A stretch of DNA of 31,667 bases from DAOUFU01 sp034429275. GTDB lineage: Bacteria; Chloroflexota; Anaerolineae; Aggregatilineales; Aggregatilineaceae. A program made the translations under genes and the position numbers. Below the pieces are notes generated by a model. The model saw only the letters and a list, made by a program, of their open reading frames with translations. It ran no database searches and had not been told where the DNA came from. Positions 24,152 through 31,024 of this stretch are shown in pieces; within the stretch, counting starts at the first letter, position 1, and each line of letters begins with the position of its first letter. Location: positions 1-31,667 of the forward strand of contig DAOUFU010000298.1 of the NCBI GenBank assembly GCA_034429275.1, written 5' to 3'.

Positions 24152-24940
24152 TTGCGCCGTGTAGAAGCCAATGGTCCGGTTTTTTACCAGTTTGAGCAGT
24201 GGGCAGCCAGTATGCCGCTGAAGCATGGCATATTCACCCGGCTGGGCGGAGTCAGCACCGCGCCCTGGTCGTCACTGAACCTGGGGGGCACGGTGGGTGA
24301 CTCACCCGATGCGGTGCGCGAAAACCATCGCCGGATGATGGCCGCGCTGGGGATGGAGGACCGGCAGGTGTGCACGGTGTGGCAGGTGCACAGCGCCGAT
24401 ACGGTCATCGCTCAGGCGCGCGTGCCTGGGCGCCGCTGGCTGGCGCGGGCAGATGGCCTGGTTACTGATCAGCCAGGGCTTCCGCTGGCGATGCGCTTTG
24501 CGGACTGCACTCCCATCCTGCTCTATGACCCGGTGCGCCATGTGGCCGGGATCGCTCACGCGGGTTGGCGCGGCACCGTCTTGGGGGCCGGGGTCAGCGC
24601 TTTGCACGCAATGCAGGCGGCCTATGGCTCACGTCCGCAGGATGTGCAGGCTGGGAGCGGTCCAAGCATCGGACCGGATCATTACCAGGTGGGCGAAGAA
24701 GTGGTCATGGCAATCGGCCAGGCGTTTGGCGGTGTAGATGGATTGATTCGGCGCGCCGATGATGGCAGCGCCTATCTCGATCTATGGGCTGCGAATCGCC
24801 TGGCGCTTGAGCGGGCCGGTGTTGAACAAATCGAAATTGCCGGGTTGTGTACGGCTACCCATATCAGCGAGTTTTTCTCGCATCGGGCCGAAGCGGGCCG
24901 TACCGGGCGTTTTGGAGCGGTCATTGCGCTGGCGGAGTAG
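24152..24940 (+). CDS. pgeF: Peptidoglycan editing factor PgeF (laccase-domain, DUF152/YfiH family)
   Basis: This 262-residue protein belongs to the copper/zinc-dependent laccase-domain family, first called polyphenol oxidase. It is now known as PgeF, which removes wrongly incorporated residues from peptidoglycan precursors; purine-nucleoside activity has also been reported for relatives. The conserved metal ligands are visible: His80 (WQVHSADTV), Cys119 (FADCTPILL) and His136 (AHAGWRGT). GIFTRLGGVS near the start and TGRFGAVI at the end are further family marks. The start is TTG at 24152, behind AAAGGGGAAAGAAG. It heads the conserved cluster with yggS, yggT and yggU. The following gene starts 38 bases after its stop, so these are probably one transcript from the promoter at 24083-24111. 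Confidence 0.9.
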   Translation: MRRVEANGPVFYQFEQWAASMPLKHGIFTRLGGVSTAPWSSLNLGGTVGDSPDAVRENHRRMMAALGMEDRQVCTVWQVHSADTVIAQARVPGRRWLARADGLVTDQPGLPLAMRFADCTPILLYDPVRHVAGIAHAGWRGTVLGAGVSALHAMQAAYGSRPQDVQAGSGPSIGPDHYQVGEEVVMAIGQAFGGVDGLIRRADDGSAYLDLWAANRLALERAGVEQIEIAGLCTATHISEFFSHRAEAGRTGRFGAVIALAE

Positions 24941-24978
24941 AGTCCGGGCGAGGGCGGCATCGAAAGACGGGCGTTCAG

Positions 24979-25719
24979 ATGGGGCAGTGTGAGACATTAG
25001 CGGAGCGGGTAGCCTGTGTTAAACAAGAGATTGCTGCCGCGTGCCGTCGTTCTGGACGCGTACCAGAGGAAGTGACCCTGGTCGCTATTAGCAAAACGCA
25101 CCCTGCATCCGTCGTGGTCGAAGCTGCGGCGGCAGGGCTGCGGCACTTTGGTGAAAACCGGCTGGAAGAAGCGCTGCCGAAGATGGCCGAAGTCGCGGCG
25201 CTGACAGATCAGCCGGTGCAGTGGCATATCGTGGGGCATGTTCAGAGCCGGAAGGTGCGCTACCTGACTGCCGGGTTTGCGCTGATGCACTCACTGGACA
25301 GCCTGGAACTAGCCGGTCGCGTGAGCCGCCTCATGGCCGGGCAAGGCCGTTCGCTGGATGTACTGCTGGAAGTCAACGTCTCTGGCGAGGCGACCAAAGG
25401 CGGCTGGAACGCGTATAGGTGGGCAGAGGATACGGCGGTGCGCGCGGCTTTGTGGGCGGAGATCGCGCAGGTCATCGCGCTGCCGGGCCTGGTGGTGTGC
25501 GGGCTGATGACGATGGCCCCGATCGTCGATGAGGCCGAACAGGCTCGCCCGGTATTTGCCGCGCTGCGAACGCTGCGCGCGGCGCTGTCGAACGATTTCC
25601 CCGGCGTGTCGTGGCATGAACTCAGCATGGGGATGAGTGATGACTACCCGGTGGCCATCGAAGAAGGGGCGACGATGGTCCGGATTGGACGTGCAATCTT
25701 CGGGTCGCGGCAAGGTTAG
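24979..25719 (+). CDS. yggS: PLP homeostasis protein (YggS/PLPBP family)
   Basis: This 246-residue PLP-binding protein has a TIM-barrel fold like the alanine racemase N-domain, but no racemase C-domain. Lys39 in AISKTHP is the Schiff-base lysine. FGENRLEEA, WHIVGHVQSRK, GLMTMAP and LSMGMSDDYPVAIEEGATMVRIGRAIFG are the conserved family blocks. Family members regulate free pyridoxal phosphate and amino-acid balance. The usual short linker after NVSGEATKGG is lengthened by about ten residues (WNAYRWAEDTAVRA). An upstream in-frame ATG at 24847 would overlap pgeF. ATG 24979 is chosen because the homology begins there, although its upstream site (GACGGG) is weak. It is followed by yggT, as in many bacteria. 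Confidence 0.92.
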   Translation: MGQCETLAERVACVKQEIAAACRRSGRVPEEVTLVAISKTHPASVVVEAAAAGLRHFGENRLEEALPKMAEVAALTDQPVQWHIVGHVQSRKVRYLTAGFALMHSLDSLELAGRVSRLMAGQGRSLDVLLEVNVSGEATKGGWNAYRWAEDTAVRAALWAEIAQVIALPGLVVCGLMTMAPIVDEAEQARPVFAALRTLRAALSNDFPGVSWHELSMGMSDDYPVAIEEGATMVRIGRAIFGSRQG

Positions 25720-25750
25720 GTGCGGTCTGCCTGATGAAGACCAAATCAAA

Positions 25751-25756
25751 AAGGAG
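25751..25756 (+). promoter_or_regulatory. Ribosome-binding site that decides the yggT start
   Basis: AAGGAG is a strong Shine-Dalgarno. It is eight bases from TTG 25765 but only two bases from the in-frame TTG 25759. This favours the start at 25765. Confidence 0.6.
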
Positions 25757-25764
25757 CGTTGGCT

Positions 25765-26010
25765 TTGGCGGGATGGCTTTACATTCTGATCGAATTGTAC
25801 ATGCTGGTGATTCTGGCGCGCGTGCTGATGAGTTGGTTCCAGGTTGATCCTTACAGCCCGCTAGCCCAGGCGATCTTTAAGCTCACCGAGCCGGTGTTGG
25901 CTCCGGCGCGAAACTTGATTCCACCTGCAGGCGGACTTGACTTTAGTCCCATCGTCGTTATCATCCTGCTACAGGTATTGGCGTCAATTATTGGCGGGAT
26001 GGCCGGATGA
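25765..26010 (+). CDS. yggT: YggT-family membrane protein
   Basis: This is an 81-residue protein with two hydrophobic helices and a Pro-rich turn. The conserved YggT pattern is clear: ILIELYMLVILARVLMSWF, then PYSPLAQAIFKLTEPVLAPAR and IPPAGGLDFSPIVVIILLQVL. Short YggT proteins of about 80-100 residues with a single domain are typical in Gram-positive-like and Chloroflexota genomes, whereas proteobacterial ones are doubled. The family has been linked to osmotic stress and to cell-division gene clusters; its molecular role is unknown. The start is most likely TTG 25765. It lies between yggS and yggU. Confidence 0.88.
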   Translation: MAGWLYILIELYMLVILARVLMSWFQVDPYSPLAQAIFKLTEPVLAPARNLIPPAGGLDFSPIVVIILLQVLASIIGGMAG

Positions 26011-26068
26011 GACGCCGGTTTCCAAAATTGGAAGCGGTTGATTGTGGGTGGTAGAAAGGATTTGTGCG

Positions 26069-26368
26069 ATGCCGCGCGAGTTTAAGATCACCGATGCACA
26101 ACATGGAGCAGCGTTCGCGGTGCGCGTAGTCACGCGCGCGGATCAGGTGGAAATTGTGGGCGTGCAGGACGATGGCTCCCTCAAAATCCGCCTGACCGAG
26201 TCCCCTGCCGAGGGTCGGGCGAATGCGCAGCTCATCGAATTCCTGGCCCAGGTGCTGGAAGTGGAGCCGGATCACATTGCGATTGTGGCCGGAGAAGACA
26301 AGCCGAACAAAATCCTGAGCGTAGATGGAGTCAAACCGGACTGGATTGAGCAGCGGTTGATCCCCTGA
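26069..26368 (+). CDS. yggU: DUF167 family protein (YggU)
   Basis: This 99-residue protein has the DUF167 (UPF0235/YggU) pattern: FAVRVVTRADQVEIVGVQDD, then LKIRLTESPAEGRANAQLIEFLAQVL and IVAGEDKPNKILSVDG. The typical A-P-x-x-G-x-A-N block is present as SPAEGRANAQL. The fold is alpha/beta and the function is unknown. The family's usual neighbour is YggT. A longer reading frame from 26042 exists, but ATG 26069 is preceded by AAAGGA eight bases upstream and matches the family start. It lies 58 bases after yggT and 34 bases before the lipoprotein gene. Confidence 0.9.
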   Translation: MPREFKITDAQHGAAFAVRVVTRADQVEIVGVQDDGSLKIRLTESPAEGRANAQLIEFLAQVLEVEPDHIAIVAGEDKPNKILSVDGVKPDWIEQRLIP

Positions 26369-26402
26369 ACACGCGCCCTGGTGGCAAGGATGGAAAAGCA
26401 AA

Positions 26403-27287
26403 GTGCGACGTCCTGAAGACACGAGCACCGCGCACGGCTTAGTCCTGGGGCTGTTGGCCGCTGGTTTGATGCTGCTGCTTTCTGCGTGTGGGAGCGGTTC
26501 CCCGGATGAGCGGATGGCATCCCCGGTGCCCACGCGCACGTTGATTCCTGTGACCTCAACGCCGTCTCTACCGGCGGTAACGGCTTCGCCCGTTCCCACC
26601 GATCTCCCCAACCCGGCGGCGCTGATGACGCAGACTTCTCAAGTTCATGTGGTCGTGTCGGATCTCCCGGCGAGTGCTCTGGCGCAAATCGACCGGGCGA
26701 CGGCTGACCTGGCGCAACAGGTCGGCACTGCGCCCTCGGACATTCACCTGATCGGCCTGGAGGCGTTCACCTGGCGCGATGCGAGCTGGGGTTGTGCCAC
26801 TCTACGCGGAGACGAAACACCTCCGGTCGCTGTCACGCGCGGTTATCGAATCATCTTGCAGTATGGCGATCAGATCGTGGTCTACCATACGGATGAAGGG
26901 ACCGGTGTGGCCCGGTGTGACTATCCTGGTTGGCTGGCGCTAGAGGGGCGTCCCATCGTGGGGGACCCTATTACGGCTTCTATCGTGCAGAGCGCTCGCC
27001 AAGATGCAGCCCGGCGTCTCGGTGTCCAGCCGGGACAGGTGCGCACCGTCAGTGTGATCGCCGTGACCTGGCCAGACAGCAGCCTGGGATGTCCACGCGT
27101 GGGGGTGGAGTATTCGGCGCAGCCTACGCGAGGGTACCGCTTGGTCTTTGAGGCTGGATCGGCACGGCTGATCTACCATACCAGCATTCAAGACAGCGTG
27201 CCCTGTGCGCCTGCCGATGAAATTTTGCCCGGCGCGCTGCGACAGGCCCTGCCCGCTCCGACGGTCACGCCTCCGCCGGGGACGTAG
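26403..27287 (+). CDS. Lipoprotein with a tandemly duplicated W-x-D-x-x-x-G-C domain
   Basis: This 294-residue protein has a signal peptide with lipobox LLSAC and acylated Cys29. A proline/threonine-rich linker (about 35-75) probably spans the wall layer. Two copies of one domain follow. Copy 1 (about 98-172) has TWRDASWGC, RGYRI, VVYHT and Cys172. Copy 2 (about 197-268) has TWPDSSLGC, RGYRL, LIYHT and Cys268. Each copy has one Cys after W-x-D and one at its end, which would allow an internal disulfide (Cys131/Cys172 and Cys230/Cys268). Single or repeated copies of this domain occur in many secreted proteins of unknown function. The start is GTG 26403 with GGA upstream. It is the last gene of the pgeF cluster. 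Confidence 0.8.
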   Translation: MRRPEDTSTAHGLVLGLLAAGLMLLLSACGSGSPDERMASPVPTRTLIPVTSTPSLPAVTASPVPTDLPNPAALMTQTSQVHVVVSDLPASALAQIDRATADLAQQVGTAPSDIHLIGLEAFTWRDASWGCATLRGDETPPVAVTRGYRIILQYGDQIVVYHTDEGTGVARCDYPGWLALEGRPIVGDPITASIVQSARQDAARRLGVQPGQVRTVSVIAVTWPDSSLGCPRVGVEYSAQPTRGYRLVFEAGSARLIYHTSIQDSVPCAPADEILPGALRQALPAPTVTPPPGT

Positions 27288-27312
27288 ACCATTCGCGGCG
27301 GAATGAAACAAC

Positions 27313-27345
27313 AAAAAACCGGGGGTCATGCGGCTCCCGGTTTTT
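27313..27345. terminator. Bidirectional intrinsic terminator between the lipoprotein and NACHT genes
   Basis: The stem AACCGGG (27317-27323) pairs with CCCGGTT (27336-27342). Runs of A on the left and T on the right give a U tract on both strands. It lies 25 bases after the lipoprotein stop and 24 bases after the stop of the convergent minus-strand gene, so it can end both transcripts. Confidence 0.85.
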
Positions 27346-27369
27346 GTGTCTTGGAATATGATCCTGGGA

Positions 27370-30000
27370 TCACACAACGCCCGGCAGCGGACTGCCCAGC
27401 CGGGTCTGGATGTTGGACAGCGCCGTGTACACCGCGTCGCGCACTCCCGGCTGGCGATCGCGCAGCGCGGCATAGAGCGGCTTCAGACCCGCGACGTGCC
27501 CTAGCTGCCCCATGGTCTGCGCCGAGAGAATCTTGAACTCTGGTTCACCTTCTTGCAGCACCCGGATCAAAACCTGGCGCGCATTGACGCCGGCAGGGAC
27601 GCCCTCTCCGTGTTCAGCTGCCCAGGCCACCAGCCAGCCCAATGCATCAGCTTCGGGGTGTGCGCGCGGTCCTTCACTGTGAGGTGCTTGCGCGGCCATA
27701 AAGGCGCTTTCGGCAGCAGTGCGCACCCAGAACTGCTCATCCTCAAACATGGCGCGATGCAGCGCCATCAGCGCCCAGGGCGCGTTGATGCGCGCCAGCC
27801 CAAAGACCGAGGCTCGCCGGATGTCGATATTATCCGACACGATACCATCGCGCAGCACCTCGTGGCCTTCGCCGGGCAGGGCCGCCAGCGCTTCGGCGGC
27901 GGCGCGCCGCAACTGCTCACTGCCCTGAACCAGCGCCTTGACGACCGCATTGAGCGACTGCTCAGTGCCGATTGCACCCAGCGCAAGCGCTGCTGCAAGC
28001 TGTACGTTTTGATCGGAGTCGCCAAGCAGGGTCGTCAGGTCGCGCACGGCTTCCGGATCGCCCAGTGCACCCAGGCCAATGCAGCCCAGGCTGCGGATGT
28101 TGGCATCTGCAGAACGAATAGCCTGTCGGAAAATAAACAACACATTGCGGTCACGGGTGGCGATTAGCGCTGCCATCGCGCGCTCGCGCACAGTCAGGAA
28201 TTGTTCCGGGGCCATCAGGGCAGCAGCGAATCGCTTGAACAGGTCACCGCGCCAGGGCGCATCCGGTGGCGCATCGGGCATCCAGGCCACCAGATCGAAC
28301 AGGTCGCTAAACATCAGGTCAGGGGTCACACTGAGTTTGCGGTAAATGATCGGCAGCATGTTGATCTTTGCGGCAGCAAACCCCAGCGCTTCTTTCCAGG
28401 CCGGGTTCAAGGCTAGCTCGACTGCCCGCTCCGGATCACCTCTCACCAGTTGCTCGCTAGCCAGGAAGCTGGTGATCTGTGGGTGGGGGAAGGTCAGGCG
28501 ACCGCCAGCCACCTCGCGCAGCAGGCCATCTTTGACCCACCCGTTGATGATCTCCGCTGCCTGCGCAGGGCGGTTATCCTTTTCTTTTGGGGATTGCGGG
28601 CCAGGCAAAGCCTCAGCCAGCAGCGTTTGCAGCTCTCCACGCGCAACTGGCGCCCCGTTTTCGAGGATGCGCTCGGCCAGCGCAGGCAGCAGATCGCGCG
28701 TTTGTGGAGCGGATAACCGGCGGTTGATCAAGGCATCGTACCACCCGATGCGACCAGTTTGACGTGTGTCATCGGCCAACCCAGCCCAGAGCTTGAGCGT
28801 AACATTCAGCATACAGCGGCCCCTGTTATCGGCAGCCAGGCGGCGCATTACCTGATCATCGGGCCGGGAAGCACGCTTATCGCGCTGCCTGGTCCAGGCC
28901 AATGCCCATTGTTCGGCCAGCTCAGTGAAATTGCCCGGAGTCCAGGCCCGCAAGAAGGCAGGTGTGAATCCCAGGGCCATCAAGCTGTCGTAACCCGTAG
29001 CCGGGCCGGTGATCACGATCATATTCTGGCTGTAGGTTTCGAGCAGGCGACCCAACCAGTGAAAATAGGGCTGGCGCGCGGCGGGCGATAGTTCATCATA
29101 GCCGTCGATCAAGATCAGCGCGCGGCCCCGTTCCAGGGCAGGATAAATGACGCTGCCGGTCACCTGAGCGGTCACCGTGCTGACATAGCGCTCCACCGCC
29201 CGGACCAGCGGCTCAGCCGGGTCAAGCTCGGCGGATTTCTTCCGCCCAAAGATTGCGGGGTCAAATTCCAGATCGTTGAGGTGAACGAGGATGGGCAGCA
29301 ACCCCGCAATTTCGAGCGTGGGCAGTTGTTCTTGCACCTTGAGGATCTGCTCTTCTTTGAGGCGGCGCGCCTGTTCAATTTTCTGTCGGGCGCGTTCCTG
29401 AATCTGTTGCCGTTCACGGGCGCGCTGGGTTCGTTCCAATTCCGAGAGGCCCTGTTCTTCCTCAGTGGCAGCTTGCTGCGACAGGTCCTCACGCGATTCG
29501 AAGCTGATCTCGCCCAGGGCCATCAACGCCAGGACGGCCAGCGTCGTGCTTTTGCCGATGCCGGGGATGCCAAGAATGGCGATATGACGATCGCCGGACC
29601 CCAAATCGCTGAGCGGGATCGTCTGCAGGTTGTACGGCGCGTAAGCCTGGGGCAGATCGTGAAAGACCGGCACGGCGCGGAAAATATCCTGGGTCAGAGG
29701 CTCGGCCTCGTCCATCGAATTTCCAATGACAGGCGGCGGTGGGGCTAGCAGGCGAGGTTCGACCAGCACCGCTTGCAAGTCGAACAGGCTGCCCGCGATG
29801 TGGTAATGCTGGGCATAACGGGCTACGTCGCGCACATACCGCGCATCGGCGGCTTGGCCGATGAATTTGCGCGTGCCCTCAATGCCCGACTCAGCCGATT
29901 CCTGCAGCCGCGCCAGCCGCACCCGGTAGCGCCAGACAGCCAGCGACAGCGCCGTCGATGAGGCAAAGCCCAAACCGTATGAGAGCGGGTCAAAATCCAT
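27370..30000 (-). CDS. Membrane-anchored NACHT-type STAND NTPase with C-terminal HEAT repeats
   Basis: This 876-residue protein starts with a hydrophobic segment (about residues 7-27) that could anchor it in the membrane. A NACHT-type NTPase follows: Walker A GIPGIGKST at 144-152, Walker B ALILIDGYDEL at about 294-304, and a sensor segment ITGPATGYD. The winged-helix region ends in LTFPHPQITSFLASEQL near 500. Between Walker A and Walker B lies a strongly charged helical stretch (about 175-225, rich in Glu, Arg and Gln) that looks like an inserted coiled coil. The C-terminal third (about 595-876) is a series of HEAT-like repeats (IRSLGCIGLGALGDPEAV and similar). No effector domain was recognised. 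ATG 30000 follows GGAG by nine bases. It lies 14 bases after the zinc-ribbon gene stop, so the two form an operon. Defence, signalling or protein-assembly roles are all open. Confidence 0.85.
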   Translation of the reverse strand: MDFDPLSYGLGFASSTALSLAVWRYRVRLARLQESAESGIEGTRKFIGQAADARYVRDVARYAQHYHIAGSLFDLQAVLVEPRLLAPPPPVIGNSMDEAEPLTQDIFRAVPVFHDLPQAYAPYNLQTIPLSDLGSGDRHIAILGIPGIGKSTTLAVLALMALGEISFESREDLSQQAATEEEQGLSELERTQRARERQQIQERARQKIEQARRLKEEQILKVQEQLPTLEIAGLLPILVHLNDLEFDPAIFGRKKSAELDPAEPLVRAVERYVSTVTAQVTGSVIYPALERGRALILIDGYDELSPAARQPYFHWLGRLLETYSQNMIVITGPATGYDSLMALGFTPAFLRAWTPGNFTELAEQWALAWTRQRDKRASRPDDQVMRRLAADNRGRCMLNVTLKLWAGLADDTRQTGRIGWYDALINRRLSAPQTRDLLPALAERILENGAPVARGELQTLLAEALPGPQSPKEKDNRPAQAAEIINGWVKDGLLREVAGGRLTFPHPQITSFLASEQLVRGDPERAVELALNPAWKEALGFAAAKINMLPIIYRKLSVTPDLMFSDLFDLVAWMPDAPPDAPWRGDLFKRFAAALMAPEQFLTVRERAMAALIATRDRNVLFIFRQAIRSADANIRSLGCIGLGALGDPEAVRDLTTLLGDSDQNVQLAAALALGAIGTEQSLNAVVKALVQGSEQLRRAAAEALAALPGEGHEVLRDGIVSDNIDIRRASVFGLARINAPWALMALHRAMFEDEQFWVRTAAESAFMAAQAPHSEGPRAHPEADALGWLVAWAAEHGEGVPAGVNARQVLIRVLQEGEPEFKILSAQTMGQLGHVAGLKPLYAALRDRQPGVRDAVYTALSNIQTRLGSPLPGVV

Positions 30001-30014
30001 GATGTGCCACTCCG

Positions 30015-30716
30015 TTATAACGCTATGAGAATACGCCCGCAGTTGGAGCACACGATCATCTCGTGGCCCTGGCGCACCTTTTGAGCCAATGTGGTGGTTT
30101 GCCCCACACCACAGACGGAACACGAATCGCCATCGAGCGGCGCAATGACTCGTCCCTGTTTGGGGCCGCGCATCTGTTCGTACAGCGCCAGAGTCTCCGG
30201 CTCCAGCGGCTGAAGCGCAGCTTCGCGGGCTTCTTTGAGCTGCTTGATGGACTGCTGAAGATCGCGTCCTTCGGCTCGCAGCGCTGCATGTTCGGCAGAA
30301 AGGTCTTGCTCAACCTGCTGCAAACGCTGACGAGCTTCGGCCAGCGAGGTTTGAAGATCTTCCACTGAGATCATGGTTTCGAGCAGGGCGTTATCGAGCA
30401 GGGCGCGGCGGCGTTTCAACTCGGCGATCTTGCCTTCGAGATCTTTGATTTCCTTGGGGTTACTTCCTGAACTGCCATACAGCCGACTGCTCAGTTGGGA
30501 ATCTTGCGCGCTAATCGACTGGATTTCCAGGTTGAGATCGGTGATCTTTGCTTCCTGTGGGTGCAGTGTCTCTTCCAGTGCGGCGACATCGGCCTGAGCC
30601 TGACGGAGTGCCTCATCATGTTCGAGACGCTCCTTGATGGCGCGCAGACGTTTTCGCTGGGCCTCAAGCTCCAGGTCAAGTGTTTGGAGCCGGAAGAGGG
30701 CTTTCGTCTGACTCAT
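30015..30716 (-). CDS. Coiled-coil C4-type zinc-ribbon protein (zf-RING_7/DUF164 type)
   Basis: This 233-residue protein has a long antiparallel coiled coil (about 1-175) and a C-terminal zinc ribbon with Cys199, Cys202, Cys223 and Cys226 (CSVCGVGQ and VCSNCGRIL). The segment GSNPKEIKDLEGKIAELKRR in the middle of the coil is a hallmark of the family. Homologues are widespread and have been linked to nucleic-acid-binding or assembly roles, but the function is not settled. ATG 30716 has GGGAG five bases upstream. It is the first gene of the operon with the NACHT-HEAT protein, starting behind a promoter at 30881-30909 with a leader of about 155 bases. Confidence 0.9.
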   Translation of the reverse strand: MSQTKALFRLQTLDLELEAQRKRLRAIKERLEHDEALRQAQADVAALEETLHPQEAKITDLNLEIQSISAQDSQLSSRLYGSSGSNPKEIKDLEGKIAELKRRRALLDNALLETMISVEDLQTSLAEARQRLQQVEQDLSAEHAALRAEGRDLQQSIKQLKEAREAALQPLEPETLALYEQMRGPKQGRVIAPLDGDSCSVCGVGQTTTLAQKVRQGHEMIVCSNCGRILIAL

Positions 30717-30786
30717 GAGGACTCCCGGATGCTGGCGGAATTAGCATGTCAGTGTACAATGCGTATAGGGCTTCCCGCAGGGCAAC

Positions 30787-30808
30787 CGGCTGTCGGTCGG
30801 CTGTCGGT
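30787..30808. repeat. Two tandem copies of an 11-bp repeat
   Basis: CGGCTGTCGGT occurs twice without a gap (30787-30797 and 30798-30808), both copies identical. It lies in the leader of the zinc-ribbon gene. Confidence 0.75.
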
Positions 30809-30880
30809 GAATTCCCTGTCTGGTTCGCATCATCACCGCTGCATGGGCATTGACAAAGCGACCATGAAGCCGCAAGTCGC

Positions 30881-30909
30881 ATTATATACGGGCTAAAAGC
30901 CCACAGCAA
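30881..30909 (-). promoter_or_regulatory. Promoter for the zinc-ribbon/NACHT operon
   Basis: On the minus strand the -10 is a perfect TATAAT (plus positions 30881-30886) and the -35 is TTGCTG (30904-30909, three of six), spaced by 17 bases. The spacer carries the perfect inverted repeat GGGCT-AAA-AGCCC (30890-30902), a possible regulator site. The transcript would begin near 30874. Confidence 0.45.
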
Positions 30910-30950
30910 ACCCGTGGGCACGTGGGCGGCGCATCGAGCCGGTTCTGAGT

Positions 30951-30982
30951 GGCCCGGCAAGCGTGCGGCCCGGCAAACGTGC
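30951..30982. repeat. Two tandem copies of a 16-bp repeat
   Basis: GGCCCGGCAAGCGTGC (30951-30966) is followed directly by GGCCCGGCAAACGTGC (30967-30982), with one mismatch. The pair lies 43 bases upstream of the membrane protein start and could be two regulator sites or a simple replication duplication. Confidence 0.75.
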
Positions 30983-31024
30983 TAAGCTCATGATCTGAGA
31001 TCGGATCACTCTGCGAGGTTGAGT

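Larger units (their letters stand above)
30717..31024. other. Intergenic region between divergent genes
   Basis: This 308-base stretch separates the zinc-ribbon gene (minus) from the membrane protein gene (plus). It holds an 11-bp tandem repeat, a minus-strand promoter whose spacer contains an inverted repeat (GGGCT-AAA-AGCCC), a neighbouring GCCCAC/GTGGGC dyad (30898-30903 and 30913-30918), and a 16-bp tandem repeat. No tRNA, small RNA or convincing short gene was seen. Open frames across it lack family character and overlap these elements. Confidence 0.6.

Noticed and set aside
27370..30716. Calling the NACHT-HEAT pair a proven antiphage defence island
   Set aside because: No nuclease, toxin, mobile element or other defence gene is nearby, and the partner is a widespread zinc-ribbon family. 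The role is left open.
30676..30960. 94-residue minus-strand open frame upstream of the zinc-ribbon gene
   Set aside because: It overlaps the zinc-ribbon start, crosses the promoter and repeats, and has no recognisable composition or start site.
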